NCBI GenBank assembly: GCA_002391235.1
Contig: DGRX01000025.1
Location: forward strand, 14,359 to 78,358
DNA: 64,000 bases
Reading direction: 5' to 3'
Source of the DNA: Treponema sp. UBA4377
GTDB lineage: Bacteria > Spirochaetota > Spirochaetia > Treponematales > Treponemataceae
A model generated the notes under the pieces. It was not told the DNA's origin. It was given only the letters and a program-made list of their open reading frames with translations, and did not search any database. Positions 43,915 to 53,964 of the stretch are shown in pieces. How positions within the stretch are numbered: the stretch's first letter is position 1; each line of letters begins with the position of its first letter. Both the position numbers and the translations under genes were made by a program.

Positions 43915-45321
43915 CTATTTGCGCTCGCCCTTTAGACGCAAAATGATTTCGTCCGCGCGCTGGACAAATTGGTTTGCCGCGGCCGAATCATCGTCTGCGA
44001 CTAATGGAATTTCCTGCAAAAGCCTTTCCCCGTCATAGATTGCGAGGCTTCCATATTGCTTTCCAAATTCGATTTTTCCAAACAAGTATTTTGGGCTTTT
44101 TGTTTGGACGCTTATCTTAGCGTTTTTGGGAACGCAGAGGCCGCGGTCTTCTTTTGCCATCAAGCGGACAAACATTTTTTGAGAGCCGTAAAGGGGAATT
44201 ATGAATTCCGTTCCGCTAAAGGCGCTCGCTTCGTAATGCGAAAAATTTTTATGCGCCCATTCCTGCAATTTTGTTCCGTCAATAAAACGGTTTGCGTCTC
44301 CCTCGGCGCGGCTTTTTCCGCTTCCGCGCATCGTTACGGAGATGAATCTTTGATCGCCGCGTTTTGTCGTCAACGCCAAGTTGTAGCCGCTTTCGTCGAT
44401 GTAGCCGGTTTTGATTCCGTCGCAGCCGGGCAAAACGCCTACAAGCTTGTTTGTGTTTTCAAATTCAAAGCTGGTCCAAATCTCGTCGGGAATCCCGCGC
44501 GAAAAATCTTGCGGAGCGCGGCCCCTTTGTTCGCTCGGCAAGTTTTTTTCTTTAGGGTAGGTAAAGGTTTTTATTGAGTGGAACTTTTCCAAGGCCTTCG
44601 GAAATCGCTGTAAGTAAAGGCGGCAAAATTCCGCCATTTCGCGCGGGCTGGTAAGGTTCCTCTCTGAATAACCGGCCGGCTCGGCGATGACTGTTTTTTT
44701 CAAGCCCATCGCGCGTACCATGTCGTTGGCGCTCCTCAAAAATTCGTCCATCGATCCAAAAAGGGCCTTGGCGATTGCCGCCGCCGCGTCGTTTCCGCTT
44801 GCGACGCTAAGGCCTGTCAAAAGCTCCTCCAGCGTGACGATTTGTCCTTTTCCCAAAAACATCAAGGAGCTTCTGGGCGGAGCGTTTGAAGCCCACGATT
44901 CCGGAACCAAGGGAATTGTTTGGTCAAGACGAGCCTCGCCGCGCCTGATTTTTTCCATAACGCATTCAATCAAAAAGAGTTTTGTCATTGACGCGGGCGG
45001 AATCGTTTGGTCTGCGTTTTTTTCGTAGATTACATAGCCTGTGTTTGCGTCAAGCAAAATCGCCGATTGGGCGTTAAGCTCAAAGTCGGCTTCCGGCGCC
45101 TGGTAGGGGAGCGGCTTTAAAACGGCCTTTCTGTCGGGATAAAGCTGGTCCAGCTTGGCGTAAAAATCGTTTTTTTGACTTTCGCTTAGCCGTTGGGCGC
45201 GCCTTGCGGCCTTGTCGATCGCCGCCGACCTTGTAAGCAAAAAGCAGGCAAAGCTTAAGGCCAAAAAAAGCGGCAAAAAAGCCGCGGCGTTTGCCAGCTG
45301 TCTTTTTTTTGCGGAACTCAT
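43915..45321 (-). CDS. dacA: Serine-type D-Ala-D-Ala carboxypeptidase (PBP5/DacA family)
   Basis: 468 residues. It trims the terminal D-Ala of peptidoglycan stem peptides in the periplasm. One N-terminal membrane segment (about 11-29). The penicillin-binding motifs are SMTK (Ser111, Lys114), SGN (175-177) and KTG in CDGIKTGYI. The C-terminal region after about 350 fits the PBP5 domain 2 beta-sandwich. The tail is charged and may be an amphipathic membrane contact (AADEIILRLKGERK). The start has no ribosome site, and TAGTAT lies seven bases upstream with no good -35. It is divergent from uraA. Confidence 0.92.
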   Translation of the reverse strand: MSSAKKRQLANAAAFLPLFLALSFACFLLTRSAAIDKAARRAQRLSESQKNDFYAKLDQLYPDRKAVLKPLPYQAPEADFELNAQSAILLDANTGYVIYEKNADQTIPPASMTKLFLIECVMEKIRRGEARLDQTIPLVPESWASNAPPRSSLMFLGKGQIVTLEELLTGLSVASGNDAAAAIAKALFGSMDEFLRSANDMVRAMGLKKTVIAEPAGYSERNLTSPREMAEFCRLYLQRFPKALEKFHSIKTFTYPKEKNLPSEQRGRAPQDFSRGIPDEIWTSFEFENTNKLVGVLPGCDGIKTGYIDESGYNLALTTKRGDQRFISVTMRGSGKSRAEGDANRFIDGTKLQEWAHKNFSHYEASAFSGTEFIIPLYGSQKMFVRLMAKEDRGLCVPKNAKISVQTKSPKYLFGKIEFGKQYGSLAIYDGERLLQEIPLVADDDSAAANQFVQRADEIILRLKGERK

Positions 45322-45355
45322 ATTTATAATACTAGCATATTTCGCTTTTTTGCGC

Positions 45356-45361
45356 TATAAT
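45356..45361 (+). promoter_or_regulatory. -10 box of uraA
   Basis: TATAAT at 45356-45361, 28 bases before the uraA ATG, with a normal leader containing AAGGAG. No strong -35 box at 17-18 bases. The last intergenic bases are shared with the dacA promoter region. Confidence 0.4.
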
Positions 45362-45389
45362 TCGACAATTCAATAAAAAGGAGTTGTAT

Positions 45390-46706
45390 ATGGCAGAAAG
45401 CAATTCAAGCGTCCTTATGCCAGGCGACAAACCGCCGCTGGCAAAATGGATTCCTTTGAGTTTTCAGCACGTATTCGCGATGTTCGGCGCCACAATTTTG
45501 GTTCCGATTCTAACTGGTTTAAGCACTTCGACCGCCTTGTTTACGGCCGGAACTGGAACGCTTCTGTATATCTTGATTACAGGCGCCAAGGTTCCGGCTT
45601 TTTTAGGCTCTTCGTTCGCTTTCATTCCGGCCCTTATCGCCATCGGAAAGGAATTCGGTGTTCCCTACGCTATGGGCGGAGCGATTTTCGCCGGCGTTTT
45701 CTACGCGATTGTCGCGCTTATCGTCCGCTTTGCCGGAAAGAAATGGATTGACGCGGCCCTTCCGCCGGTTGTAATCGGCTCCGTAATCATCGTCATCGGA
45801 ATGTCGCTCGCTCCGACAGCCGTAAACGAAGCCTTTTACTTGAACAACGAGTACTCTTTGGTGGCCTTAAGCATCGCCGCCGTGACGCTTGCCATCGCGG
45901 TTTTCGCCACGATTTTCCTAAAGGGCTTTTTCAACACGCTTTCAATTTTGATCGGCCTTGTCGGCGGCTACTTGTTCACTTTGATTATGGGCTGCTTTTT
46001 CCCGGCCTATCATTTGATTGACTTTTCTTCTGTTCAAGAAGCAAAATGGTTCGCGCTTCCGTTCTTGCAGTACGACGGCGCAGGCCACGCCTTTTGGCAG
46101 GCTCCAAAGTTCAACCTTGTCGCGATCCTTACTTTTGTAATCGTTTCAATCTCGACAATTTGCGAGCACATGGGCGACACGCTGACCACAAGCAAAGTTG
46201 TCGGAACTGACTTTTACAAAGACCCGGGACTGCACCGCACCTTGCTTGGAGACGGCGCCGCCACGGCTTGGGCCGCTCTTTGGGGAGGCCCGCCGAACAC
46301 GACTTACGGCGAGAACATCGGCGTCATGGCCATCACAAAAGTTTACTCGGTTTGGGTAATCGGAGGAGCGGCCGTCATCGCGGTCGTCCTTTCGTTCTGC
46401 CAAAAATTCGGCGCGGTAATCCAAACGATTCCGACTCCGGTTTTGGGCGGAATCTGCACGCTCCTTTACGGCCTTATCGCTTCAAGCGGCCTTAGAACTT
46501 TGGTAGACGCCGGCGTTGACTACCAAGAAAAGCGCAACCTCACGATTTCTTCCGTCATCATGGTAATCGGAATCGGCGGCGGCGCCTTGACCTTTATGGT
46601 CAAAAACTTCAAGTTCTCGCTTGGAGGAGTCGCCTTGGCCACAGTCGTAGGCATTTTGCTCAACTTGATCATTCCAAAAAACAAGTCCGGCGAAATCGCC
46701 GCGTGA
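45390..46706 (+). CDS. uraA: Uracil/xanthine permease (nucleobase:cation symporter-2 family)
   Basis: 438 residues from the ATG at 45390, with AAGGAG at 45378-45383; an in-frame TTG at 45384 is less well spaced. It has about 14 membrane segments. Family motifs include FAFIPALIAI, the STICEHMGDTLTTSKVVG segment with the substrate-binding Glu in helix 8 (CEHMGD), and the GGPPNTTYGENIGVMAITKV signature of helix 10. The Glu/His pattern favours uracil (UraA/PyrP) over xanthine. It imports the base with H+ across the inner membrane. It is ended by a hairpin lying in the 3' part of the convergent RND gene. Confidence 0.9.
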   Translation: MAESNSSVLMPGDKPPLAKWIPLSFQHVFAMFGATILVPILTGLSTSTALFTAGTGTLLYILITGAKVPAFLGSSFAFIPALIAIGKEFGVPYAMGGAIFAGVFYAIVALIVRFAGKKWIDAALPPVVIGSVIIVIGMSLAPTAVNEAFYLNNEYSLVALSIAAVTLAIAVFATIFLKGFFNTLSILIGLVGGYLFTLIMGCFFPAYHLIDFSSVQEAKWFALPFLQYDGAGHAFWQAPKFNLVAILTFVIVSISTICEHMGDTLTTSKVVGTDFYKDPGLHRTLLGDGAATAWAALWGGPPNTTYGENIGVMAITKVYSVWVIGGAAVIAVVLSFCQKFGAVIQTIPTPVLGGICTLLYGLIASSGLRTLVDAGVDYQEKRNLTISSVIMVIGIGGGALTFMVKNFKFSLGGVALATVVGILLNLIIPKNKSGEIAA

Positions 46707-46724
46707 TTTTAGCGCGCGAAAATT

Positions 46725-49547
46725 TCATTCGATTTTAATAAAAGCGCCCTGCCTTTTGGCGGGGCCTTTTTTTGTTTTTCGAGCGGAGTGAACTTTCAAT
46801 GCCGCCGGGAAATAAATCAAGCCGGCAAAGACCGACGCAAGGCTTCCAAAAAACATAAAAAAGGCCAAGTCGCTGGCAAAAGCGCCCGCACCGCTAAGCA
46901 TTACAGGTAGGGCCGCGACTAAAGTTGTGATTGACGACGACAAAACGCTTTTTAAAACCTTCTTAGCAGCCGCAAATGAGCCGGTTTTTTTGTTTGCCAT
47001 GCGTTCACCCAAAATATACAAGGCGTTGTTCACGCAAATGCCGGAAATAAAAACCATTCCAACAGCGTCTCCCAATGTCAGCGGAGTGAAGGACAAAGTC
47101 CTTAGCGCAATTGGAAGCGAAAGCGAAACTGGAATCGTTCCAAGAACTAAAAGAGCTGTTCTTAAATCTTCGCTTTGGGCCGCCACTAAAAAAAATATTG
47201 TGGCCGCCGCAATAAAAAAAGCCAAAAGAATTTGCGCGTAATCTTCCGGCATGCATTCATATTCCTTGGGCCATGAAAAGTAATAGCCGTCCGGAAGTTG
47301 CATCGCCTTCAAGGCCTTTTTCACAGTCTTGAAAAATTTACCGGAATTTTTTCCTTCGATTTCAATTGTAAAATAGGCCGCGCGCCTAAAGTCTTTTCTA
47401 AAGACTTTAGAGGCCCGCGCTTCTTTTTTTAAAGAACAAAGCGCGGAAACTGGAATTGACTTTAAGCTGAGGTTTTTTACGCCCTCTAATTTCGGCGAAT
47501 CGCTAAAAGCCAATTTTATGTTTCCCAGGCGCGCGTCTTTTTGCCGCCCGTCAGCCATAATTTTTGTCGCGACAGATCCAAAAAGATTCCAGCGCAAAAA
47601 TTGGGCAAAGTCTTGGACGCTCAATCCGTTCGCGTTGAGGAAATCCTTGTTTGGCCTTGCGACATAAAAAGTTTCGTCTTCCTTAAAATTCAATGTTAGC
47701 TGCGCTTTGCTTCGCATAAGAAACTTTTCGGCAAGCAAAATGGGCGCCGCTTCTTTCGCGATTTGCCTGCATTTTGACGCGTCGTCTCCCAAGACGGCTA
47801 TTTGCATTTTTTGTGTTACTTTGCGCTTGGGAGGCGCGAGGGGAATGTATAAAGAGCCCTTTAAGCTTTTTCCATATTCAAGCAAAGATTTTGAGATTTT
47901 GTCCTTGTCTTTAGCTTTTTTTAAAACTATCTGAAGCTCCGCTCGGCCGCGTTTTGCCTCGCTTTGAATGAATTTCACTCCTTTTAAGGCTCTTGCTTTT
48001 TCCAAAAAGGGGAGCAAGTCTTCGTCCACAAGTTCAAATCGTATTTCTGGATTATACTCAACTTGGGCGTAGATTACAGAGTCGGAATCAATTTGTTTTA
48101 GATTTTTAGGAAGGCAAATGAATAGAACAAGCGGAATAATGTATAAAAAACAATACAAGTTAAGGCTTATTTTAGATTTGTTGTATAATATTTTATACAA
48201 GTTGAGAATGCGTTTGTTTTTTTTATTTGATTCTTCTTCTTGAATAAAGGCTGGCAAAAAGAGCAACGCCAACAAACTTGACAGGCCCGTTGAAATCGCG
48301 CACGCTCTCGCCAATGCCTTGACTCCAGGAACAATTGCGTCCAATTTGAATAGCGGAACTATAGCCGCGATTGTTGTCAACGCGCATATGATTATCGAAT
48401 ATTTTGGCGCCTTGCTATCGTCAAGAATGTATAGGGCTGCGTCGCACAAAAGTCCTAATGAAATTGTTATTCCGCAAATCGTTGGGCTGTCCAGAGGAAT
48501 TCTTAACGCGCAAAGCAAACCGAACGTTGTCAAAACGTCGGAAGCCGTAAAGGCTAGGGCGATGATCGTTTTTTTTGCCGACCGAAATATAAACCATACA
48601 GCAATCGTCAAGGCCGCCAGCGTTTCAAAAAAAGCCGCAAGGATTTTTTTGATCGACTTTTCTTGTTCTTGTCCGTTGTCGTAAACTATTTTCCAGTTTT
48701 TTTTGTCCTTAAACGCGGCGTTAAGCGTTTTGCGGGCTTTTTTGCATACGCCAATGTTTTGGTTTTCTTCGGAACTTTTAAGCGTTAATAGCAGGCATTC
48801 TTTGCCGTTTAAGCGCGCCGCGCTTTCCCTTTTTTGAAAGGAATCCATCGCCTTGCAAATTGCGTCCACTTTTGGAATTTTTTTTATGTCTTCCACTGTG
48901 GCGATTTTGGCCTTGTAAGATCCAGAGTCTCCAAATAGGACTTGCGCCTGGCTTTTTTGGACATTGGACACCAAGTCCCAGGGAAGGGCGCCGTAGCGGG
49001 CCATAAGCTTGTCGTCAAACGCTATGTGAACTTCCTTCCGCTCTCCGCCAACAATCGTTGCTTGGCTTACGCCCGGGATGCCTTGCAGGGCTTTTAATAC
49101 TGTTCCTTGCAAGTCTTCCAGTTTAAAGGCTTTTTTGTCAAAGGCGGCGCAAAAGACATGCTTTGAGTCTTGGTCCAAGGCGTATATTTTGGGATTTTGC
49201 GCGTCTTTGGGAAGGCTTTTTTTTAATTCGTCAACTATGTCCGAGACTTTTGCGTATGAAGAGACTTTGTTTTTTTCAAAAGTCAAGCTTGCCGCGCATT
49301 TTGAGTATTCAGACACGGAGCGAATGGAAATCAAGCCTTCCAACTTTGCCGCCTTTTCTTCAAATGGAATCGCGACAATTTTTTCGATTTTTTCCGCGTC
49401 CATTCCAAAATATTCAAATTCCACTGTGAACTTTTCATATTCGCTTGGAGCGGATCTGGTTAACTGAATGTTTTTTAGTGAATACACAGAAAGCAGCAAA
49501 ATGCATATAAGCGCGAAATAGGCTTTTATCTTGCTTTTAAAAATCAT
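46725..49547 (-). CDS. RND family efflux permease subunit (second of pair)
   Basis: 940 residues, an AcrB/HAE1-like layout: N-terminal membrane segment, a periplasmic porter domain, a membrane block (about 300-470), a second periplasmic domain and a final membrane block (about 755-920). The TM4 motif reads GLLCDAALYI, keeping one of the two AcrB aspartates, and the TM10 motif reads GICVNNALYI without the AcrB lysine, as in many RND relatives. It should export substrate from the periplasm or membrane using protons. Its start overlaps the end of the other RND gene (ATGA). The end lies over the uraA terminator. Substrate unknown. Confidence 0.87.
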   Translation of the reverse strand: MIFKSKIKAYFALICILLLSVYSLKNIQLTRSAPSEYEKFTVEFEYFGMDAEKIEKIVAIPFEEKAAKLEGLISIRSVSEYSKCAASLTFEKNKVSSYAKVSDIVDELKKSLPKDAQNPKIYALDQDSKHVFCAAFDKKAFKLEDLQGTVLKALQGIPGVSQATIVGGERKEVHIAFDDKLMARYGALPWDLVSNVQKSQAQVLFGDSGSYKAKIATVEDIKKIPKVDAICKAMDSFQKRESAARLNGKECLLLTLKSSEENQNIGVCKKARKTLNAAFKDKKNWKIVYDNGQEQEKSIKKILAAFFETLAALTIAVWFIFRSAKKTIIALAFTASDVLTTFGLLCALRIPLDSPTICGITISLGLLCDAALYILDDSKAPKYSIIICALTTIAAIVPLFKLDAIVPGVKALARACAISTGLSSLLALLFLPAFIQEEESNKKNKRILNLYKILYNKSKISLNLYCFLYIIPLVLFICLPKNLKQIDSDSVIYAQVEYNPEIRFELVDEDLLPFLEKARALKGVKFIQSEAKRGRAELQIVLKKAKDKDKISKSLLEYGKSLKGSLYIPLAPPKRKVTQKMQIAVLGDDASKCRQIAKEAAPILLAEKFLMRSKAQLTLNFKEDETFYVARPNKDFLNANGLSVQDFAQFLRWNLFGSVATKIMADGRQKDARLGNIKLAFSDSPKLEGVKNLSLKSIPVSALCSLKKEARASKVFRKDFRRAAYFTIEIEGKNSGKFFKTVKKALKAMQLPDGYYFSWPKEYECMPEDYAQILLAFFIAAATIFFLVAAQSEDLRTALLVLGTIPVSLSLPIALRTLSFTPLTLGDAVGMVFISGICVNNALYILGERMANKKTGSFAAAKKVLKSVLSSSITTLVAALPVMLSGAGAFASDLAFFMFFGSLASVFAGLIYFPAALKVHSARKTKKGPAKRQGAFIKIE
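46746..46773 (+). terminator. Terminator of uraA, inside the end of the convergent RND gene
   Basis: Stem GCCCTGCC (46746-46753) with GGCGGGGC (46758-46765), loop TTTT, then seven T from 46767. On the minus strand it codes for the last residues of the RND permease (GPAKRQGAF), so the hairpin is constrained as protein as well. Confidence 0.75.
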
Positions 49548-52411
49548 TTTTCACTCCAATGCAAAATATTTGGAGTCATTATCAAAACCGCGGCGGTAGA
49601 AAAAGCCAGCCCTCCCGCAACCGCCAAAGAAAGCGAACTTTGGGGATTCATTCTAAACGGATCAAAGCAAAACGGCAAAAGACAGGCGATGGACGTGGCG
49701 CTTGTTATAAAAACCGTAGATGTTTTTTTTCCGCCGCTTTCATGCAATATAATGGAATTGTTCACCGAAGTTCCAAACAAAAGCATAAAGGCTATGATTG
49801 AATTTATGTTAAGCGATGCCCCAAAAATTAGTAGGGCGGCAGCGGCTCCAAAAAAACTCGGAGGAACTGCTGTCAAATAATATATCGGCAGGCAAAGAGA
49901 CTCTGTTTCCGCTCCCAAAATGCAATACAAGAGCGCAAGTACAAGAATAAGCAAAAAAACGCCGTCTAAAAACAAAGCCGAAAGATTTTCTGCTTGTATC
50001 GAAAGCAATCTATTTTTTAGTTGTTTTGGAATCTTTTTTACCAGCTCTTTTTTTATTGCTTTAGCGTCTTTTCCGTTCCTCCTATAAAGAACGCCTTCTT
50101 GGCTTTTGCTTTTCCAACTGCCCAAAGCCGATAAATGAACTGGTTTTTTGCCTAGAACTATTTTTAGCGAGGCCAGTTTGTCTTCCGCGGAATATTCCTG
50201 TTTTTCAAATTGGACGTTGATAGGCAGTTCCTTTCCGTTCTCAAAATAAGATGCGGCAGCCGCTCCAGTAAAGGAATTTTTTAATTTTCTTGAAAGGTCG
50301 TACGGAGAGATTTGTAATTTGTTCATTAGGCCTTTATTAGCTGCAAATGTTTTTTGTTCGGAAATTTCATAAGGATAAAAATTATTCTCAAACAATTCTT
50401 TTGCCTCGTTTAATAGCGTTTCGTCGTCGTCGCTAGTGAACAAATATGCGTCGGAAATATCCAAACGTTCAGAGATTAGGTCTTTCTCTTCTTGCAAGGC
50501 GTGTTCCAATGACAGCGAGTCGAGAATTTTTTTGACGTCTTTTTTGCTTTTGCCGGGTTTTGATGAATAAATCTTAATGTAAAGGCATTCTTTCTTGTTG
50601 TCTGCATATGAAAAAAAAGCATTGCCGTCCTTATGCTTTCCGCCCCAAGCAAAAACGTCTTTAATCTCTTGGATCTCTTTTAACCGCAATGAAAGCGCGG
50701 TCGCCTTGCTTTTAATTAGATTTATATTTGTCCCGTGCGGAAAAATTATTCTTTCACAGAAAAAGCTTTTTCTGGCGCTTGGCTGCAATTCTTTTTTAAT
50801 CGGAATGAAAGCAAGCGCTGCGGCTAGCAAAAAAAGCGCGGCGAGAATTGGGCACAAGCCTTTTATTGGGTTTGTTATTTCTAATATTTTTTTCCGTTTC
50901 CTTTCAATCCATGAAAAATCGAATGTTTTCACAGAGCGTAATTCTTTCTCTAAGAATAAAAGGCAAAGCGCCGGCAAAACGGTAAAAGAGTAAAAAAGCG
51001 AAAGAAAAAGCCCTGACATAACGCTTATCGCTAAGTCAATAAACAACTCTCCAATTATTCCTCCAATAAAAAATAATGGAACAAATACAATTCCGCTTGT
51101 GATTGTTGAAGCGGTGTTGGAAACTTTTACGCTAAAAAAAGCTTCCTCGATTTTTTTTGGATAAGTTTTGACGCTTTTGTTTTCAATAACGCTTTCGATA
51201 GCAACAATGCTGTTGTCGATTATCATTCCTAAGCAAATTGTCATTCCAGATATGGAAATTATGTTCAAGTTTTTGTCAAAGCATAAAAGTACGAGGTTTG
51301 TAAACAGCAAGCTGACCGGAACTACGGCGGCTATCGAAAGCGCGATCTTTATTGACTTAAAAAAAAGCAATAGTAACAAAAAAGCGATAACGCTGCCTAT
51401 GGCCGCGTTGAGAATTAAATTCAATATCGCGCGTTTTATTTCTGCCGCGCTGTCATTTTCCAAAACAAAGTCATAATCGCTTTTTTCTTCTGACATTTCT
51501 TTTATAAGCGCCTTGACTTTTTTTGACAGCTTTATCGGATTATGTTTTTTTTTGCAAAAGACTAAAAGCTCGCCGCAGGCATTTCCGTTGTACAGACAAA
51601 AACTGTCTATGTCTTTATCCTCTTTGATGACGCTTGCCAAATGTTTTAGCTTTAAATGGCCTTCGTTTGTCTTTAAGTTAGTTTCCAAAATTTCAGCAAA
51701 ACTCTTAAAGCATCCTTCCATTTTAAGCAATATGTCATTTTCTCCGTCCTGAATCGTTCCCGCCGGATAATCAAAGTTGGAAAATGTTAATGTTTGAGCG
51801 ATGTCTTCCAGTGATAGGCCGTAATACGAAGAGGCTTTTGAGTCTACGATTACTTTAATTTCGGGATTAGCGAGGCCAAATGTTTTTATATATGCGGTTT
51901 CATCAAAAGAGAGTATTTTTCGTTTAAGCTCGTCGTTTATAAACGCGCTGGCCCCGCGTAAATCTTCCCGGCGTGGAATTACAAGAACCTTTAGCGCTTT
52001 GCCATCTGAGTCCTGCGCCTTTTGAACTGATGGTTTTGGGCAGTCTTCTGGCAAAAAATCAGCGGCTGTGTCTAAAAGCGCTTTTGCTTCAAGCAAAGCT
52101 GTTTCCGCGTCAACATTCCATTTTAATTCTATTTTTATCGCTGATCTCCCGTCACATGAAAGAGACTCGATGTTTTTTATGCCCTTTAAGCTTGATAGGT
52201 TTTCTTCTAGCGGAATGCTTACAAGCCGTCTAATTTCTTTTGCGTCCGCGCCCTGATAATTTGCGTCTACAATCAAAAATCTGTCTTTTGCCTCGGGAAG
52301 GTAATCCACGTTAATAAAAAACATAGCCACAAGGCCTAAAAGCGCCGTAAGGCAAAAATACATTAATGCGGAAACCGGATGTTTTATAGAAAAGCTTATA
52401 AGATTTTTCAT
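49544..52411 (-). CDS. RND family efflux permease subunit (first of pair)
   Basis: 955 residues from the ATG at 52411 (TGATG overlap with the preceding stop; an in-frame TTG one codon earlier is possible). Typical opening MKNLISFSIKHPVSALMYFCLTALLGLVAM, a porter domain with PLEENLSSLKGI, the TM4 motif GMIIDNSIVAIES with one Asp, and TM10 motif GTSVNNSIILHES. It is clearly different from the following RND protein, so the pair could assemble as a mixed trimer, as known for MdtB/MdtC; this is inference. Part of the nine-gene minus-strand operon with a fusion protein and TolC. Confidence 0.88.
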   Translation of the reverse strand: MKNLISFSIKHPVSALMYFCLTALLGLVAMFFINVDYLPEAKDRFLIVDANYQGADAKEIRRLVSIPLEENLSSLKGIKNIESLSCDGRSAIKIELKWNVDAETALLEAKALLDTAADFLPEDCPKPSVQKAQDSDGKALKVLVIPRREDLRGASAFINDELKRKILSFDETAYIKTFGLANPEIKVIVDSKASSYYGLSLEDIAQTLTFSNFDYPAGTIQDGENDILLKMEGCFKSFAEILETNLKTNEGHLKLKHLASVIKEDKDIDSFCLYNGNACGELLVFCKKKHNPIKLSKKVKALIKEMSEEKSDYDFVLENDSAAEIKRAILNLILNAAIGSVIAFLLLLLFFKSIKIALSIAAVVPVSLLFTNLVLLCFDKNLNIISISGMTICLGMIIDNSIVAIESVIENKSVKTYPKKIEEAFFSVKVSNTASTITSGIVFVPLFFIGGIIGELFIDLAISVMSGLFLSLFYSFTVLPALCLLFLEKELRSVKTFDFSWIERKRKKILEITNPIKGLCPILAALFLLAAALAFIPIKKELQPSARKSFFCERIIFPHGTNINLIKSKATALSLRLKEIQEIKDVFAWGGKHKDGNAFFSYADNKKECLYIKIYSSKPGKSKKDVKKILDSLSLEHALQEEKDLISERLDISDAYLFTSDDDETLLNEAKELFENNFYPYEISEQKTFAANKGLMNKLQISPYDLSRKLKNSFTGAAAASYFENGKELPINVQFEKQEYSAEDKLASLKIVLGKKPVHLSALGSWKSKSQEGVLYRRNGKDAKAIKKELVKKIPKQLKNRLLSIQAENLSALFLDGVFLLILVLALLYCILGAETESLCLPIYYLTAVPPSFFGAAAALLIFGASLNINSIIAFMLLFGTSVNNSIILHESGGKKTSTVFITSATSIACLLPFCFDPFRMNPQSSLSLAVAGGLAFSTAAVLIMTPNILHWSEK

Positions 52412-53964
52412 CAAATTTTGTTGCAGCTAAGCCGCGTTTCCTCCTCCAAATAATTATTTTTATCGTCGTGTAAAGCTGTGTTGGACAAAAACTCTATTAT
52501 GCCTGGACTTGGATTTTCATTTATTTCAGCGTTTTTAAACTGCGCGGAAAATTTCAGGGAGCACAGTTTGCTGTCTGAACTTTTAATAGAGTCTAACTTT
52601 TGTTTTGCTTCGCTGTCTTCAAGGAAAATGGAAGATTTGCATAATTCTTCTTCCGTCAATGATTCAATCGCTTTGCAGTCAATTGTTCCTGCGTAATAAC
52701 TTGCGACATTTATTCCTTCGTATGCGCTTAATTCGTTCATTTTGCTTGAACCCATGCTTATCGAAAAAACGAAAAACATGGGGATGTCGGTAAAGTCTCC
52801 GCATGGATATTTATCAATTGGAAACTCAATTGTTTGAAAGTTATTGTCGCAAGTTAAAAATATATTCTTTCCGTCTACTGATATAATTAGACATTCAAAT
52901 TTTGGGGGCCGGGCAAGCGTTGAATTGTTTTTTATTGTGATTTCTCTTCTTGGAACGGAAAATAAGCTTAAATCTTTTATGTCATCAGTAATTGTCATCT
53001 TTTTCTCTGCGTTCCATTTAGGCCTTTCGTTAAAAATGATGAACGCTTTTTTGCAAAGGCTTTGATCGCTTTCATATATGGGTTCGACAGTAAAAGATGT
53101 TTGCGGCTCAATTTTTATTCCTTGAACAACGCTTTCTGCCAGAACGGCCTTGTCAAATTCGATTTCGATTTTGCTTGAAAAGTCCGCGTTTACGTATTCT
53201 TCGAATATTTCTTTTCTTGCGTCTTGGCCAAACTCTTTTGCATAGATTTTATAATTAGGCTTTTTGGCGCCCTCATTGTTTGTCCAAAACCAATAATAAT
53301 CGTTTTCCATTTCATTGTTAAATTCATCTTTTAAGTTTTTTTCGATTTTTACTGAATAAAGTTGTTTTTCTAAAAGCGGCCGTTTGAATTCTATTGCAAT
53401 TTTTTTAGAGTCTGGCGCCCAGTTATAAAATGCGTCCGCTGCGGGCTCCAAAGAAAAGCAATTCGCGAATGATTCTTGTTTGATTTTTTTGTCAAATTGT
53501 ATTTCCAAGGCTTGCGTTTCGTTGTTGCCGTTGACAATGTTCTGTATTCGGATAATTTTGGGAGCCGCTAAGTCGCTCTTAGTGTAAAAACATTTTTTGT
53601 AATCTTTTTGGAGCGTATTCCCGTTTATGTCTTGCGCGCCTGAATAAACAACAATTTTATAGCAATGATTTTCGCTTATAGTTTCCTTTGGAAAAAACAA
53701 GATCTTGCTTCCATGAAAGTTAATCGTTCCTTCAATTTCTTTTTCGTCTTCTGCAAACAAAAAGCTTTTCTTCACGCTTACTGGATTAACTTCGGCAGAG
53801 AACTCCACAACCGCTTTTTCACTATCCAAATACGAGTTTTCCACGGAAAATTCAGGAAATAGTTGGTCAGCGCAAGACATAAATGCCATGGAAACAAGAA
53901 AAGCAAGCGCTGCGGCAAAAAGAGCGTTTATATTTGTTTTTAATTCGATTTTATGTAAAAGCAT
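52411..53964 (-). CDS. Lipoprotein with SbsA/Big_5-type Ig-like domains (second of pair)
   Basis: 517 residues, AAGGAGG four bases before the ATG. Signal sequence with lipobox FMSC (Cys31). Repeated Ig-like units of the SbsA/Big_5 type are visible: a PVSVKKSF... block, DLAAPKIIRIQNIVNGNNETQALEIQFDKKIKQESFANCFSLEP, and KIEIEFDKAVLAESVVQGIKIEP, each with the xxIxFDKxI...S pattern. Rich in Lys, Glu and Asn, moderate Cys. Probably anchored by lipid at the outer or inner membrane. Its job is unknown; location inside an RND operon suggests an accessory role in export, surface display or substrate binding. It overlaps the next gene by 25 bases. Confidence 0.75.
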   Translation of the reverse strand: MLLHKIELKTNINALFAAALAFLVSMAFMSCADQLFPEFSVENSYLDSEKAVVEFSAEVNPVSVKKSFLFAEDEKEIEGTINFHGSKILFFPKETISENHCYKIVVYSGAQDINGNTLQKDYKKCFYTKSDLAAPKIIRIQNIVNGNNETQALEIQFDKKIKQESFANCFSLEPAADAFYNWAPDSKKIAIEFKRPLLEKQLYSVKIEKNLKDEFNNEMENDYYWFWTNNEGAKKPNYKIYAKEFGQDARKEIFEEYVNADFSSKIEIEFDKAVLAESVVQGIKIEPQTSFTVEPIYESDQSLCKKAFIIFNERPKWNAEKKMTITDDIKDLSLFSVPRREITIKNNSTLARPPKFECLIISVDGKNIFLTCDNNFQTIEFPIDKYPCGDFTDIPMFFVFSISMGSSKMNELSAYEGINVASYYAGTIDCKAIESLTEEELCKSSIFLEDSEAKQKLDSIKSSDSKLCSLKFSAQFKNAEINENPSPGIIEFLSNTALHDDKNNYLEEETRLSCNKI

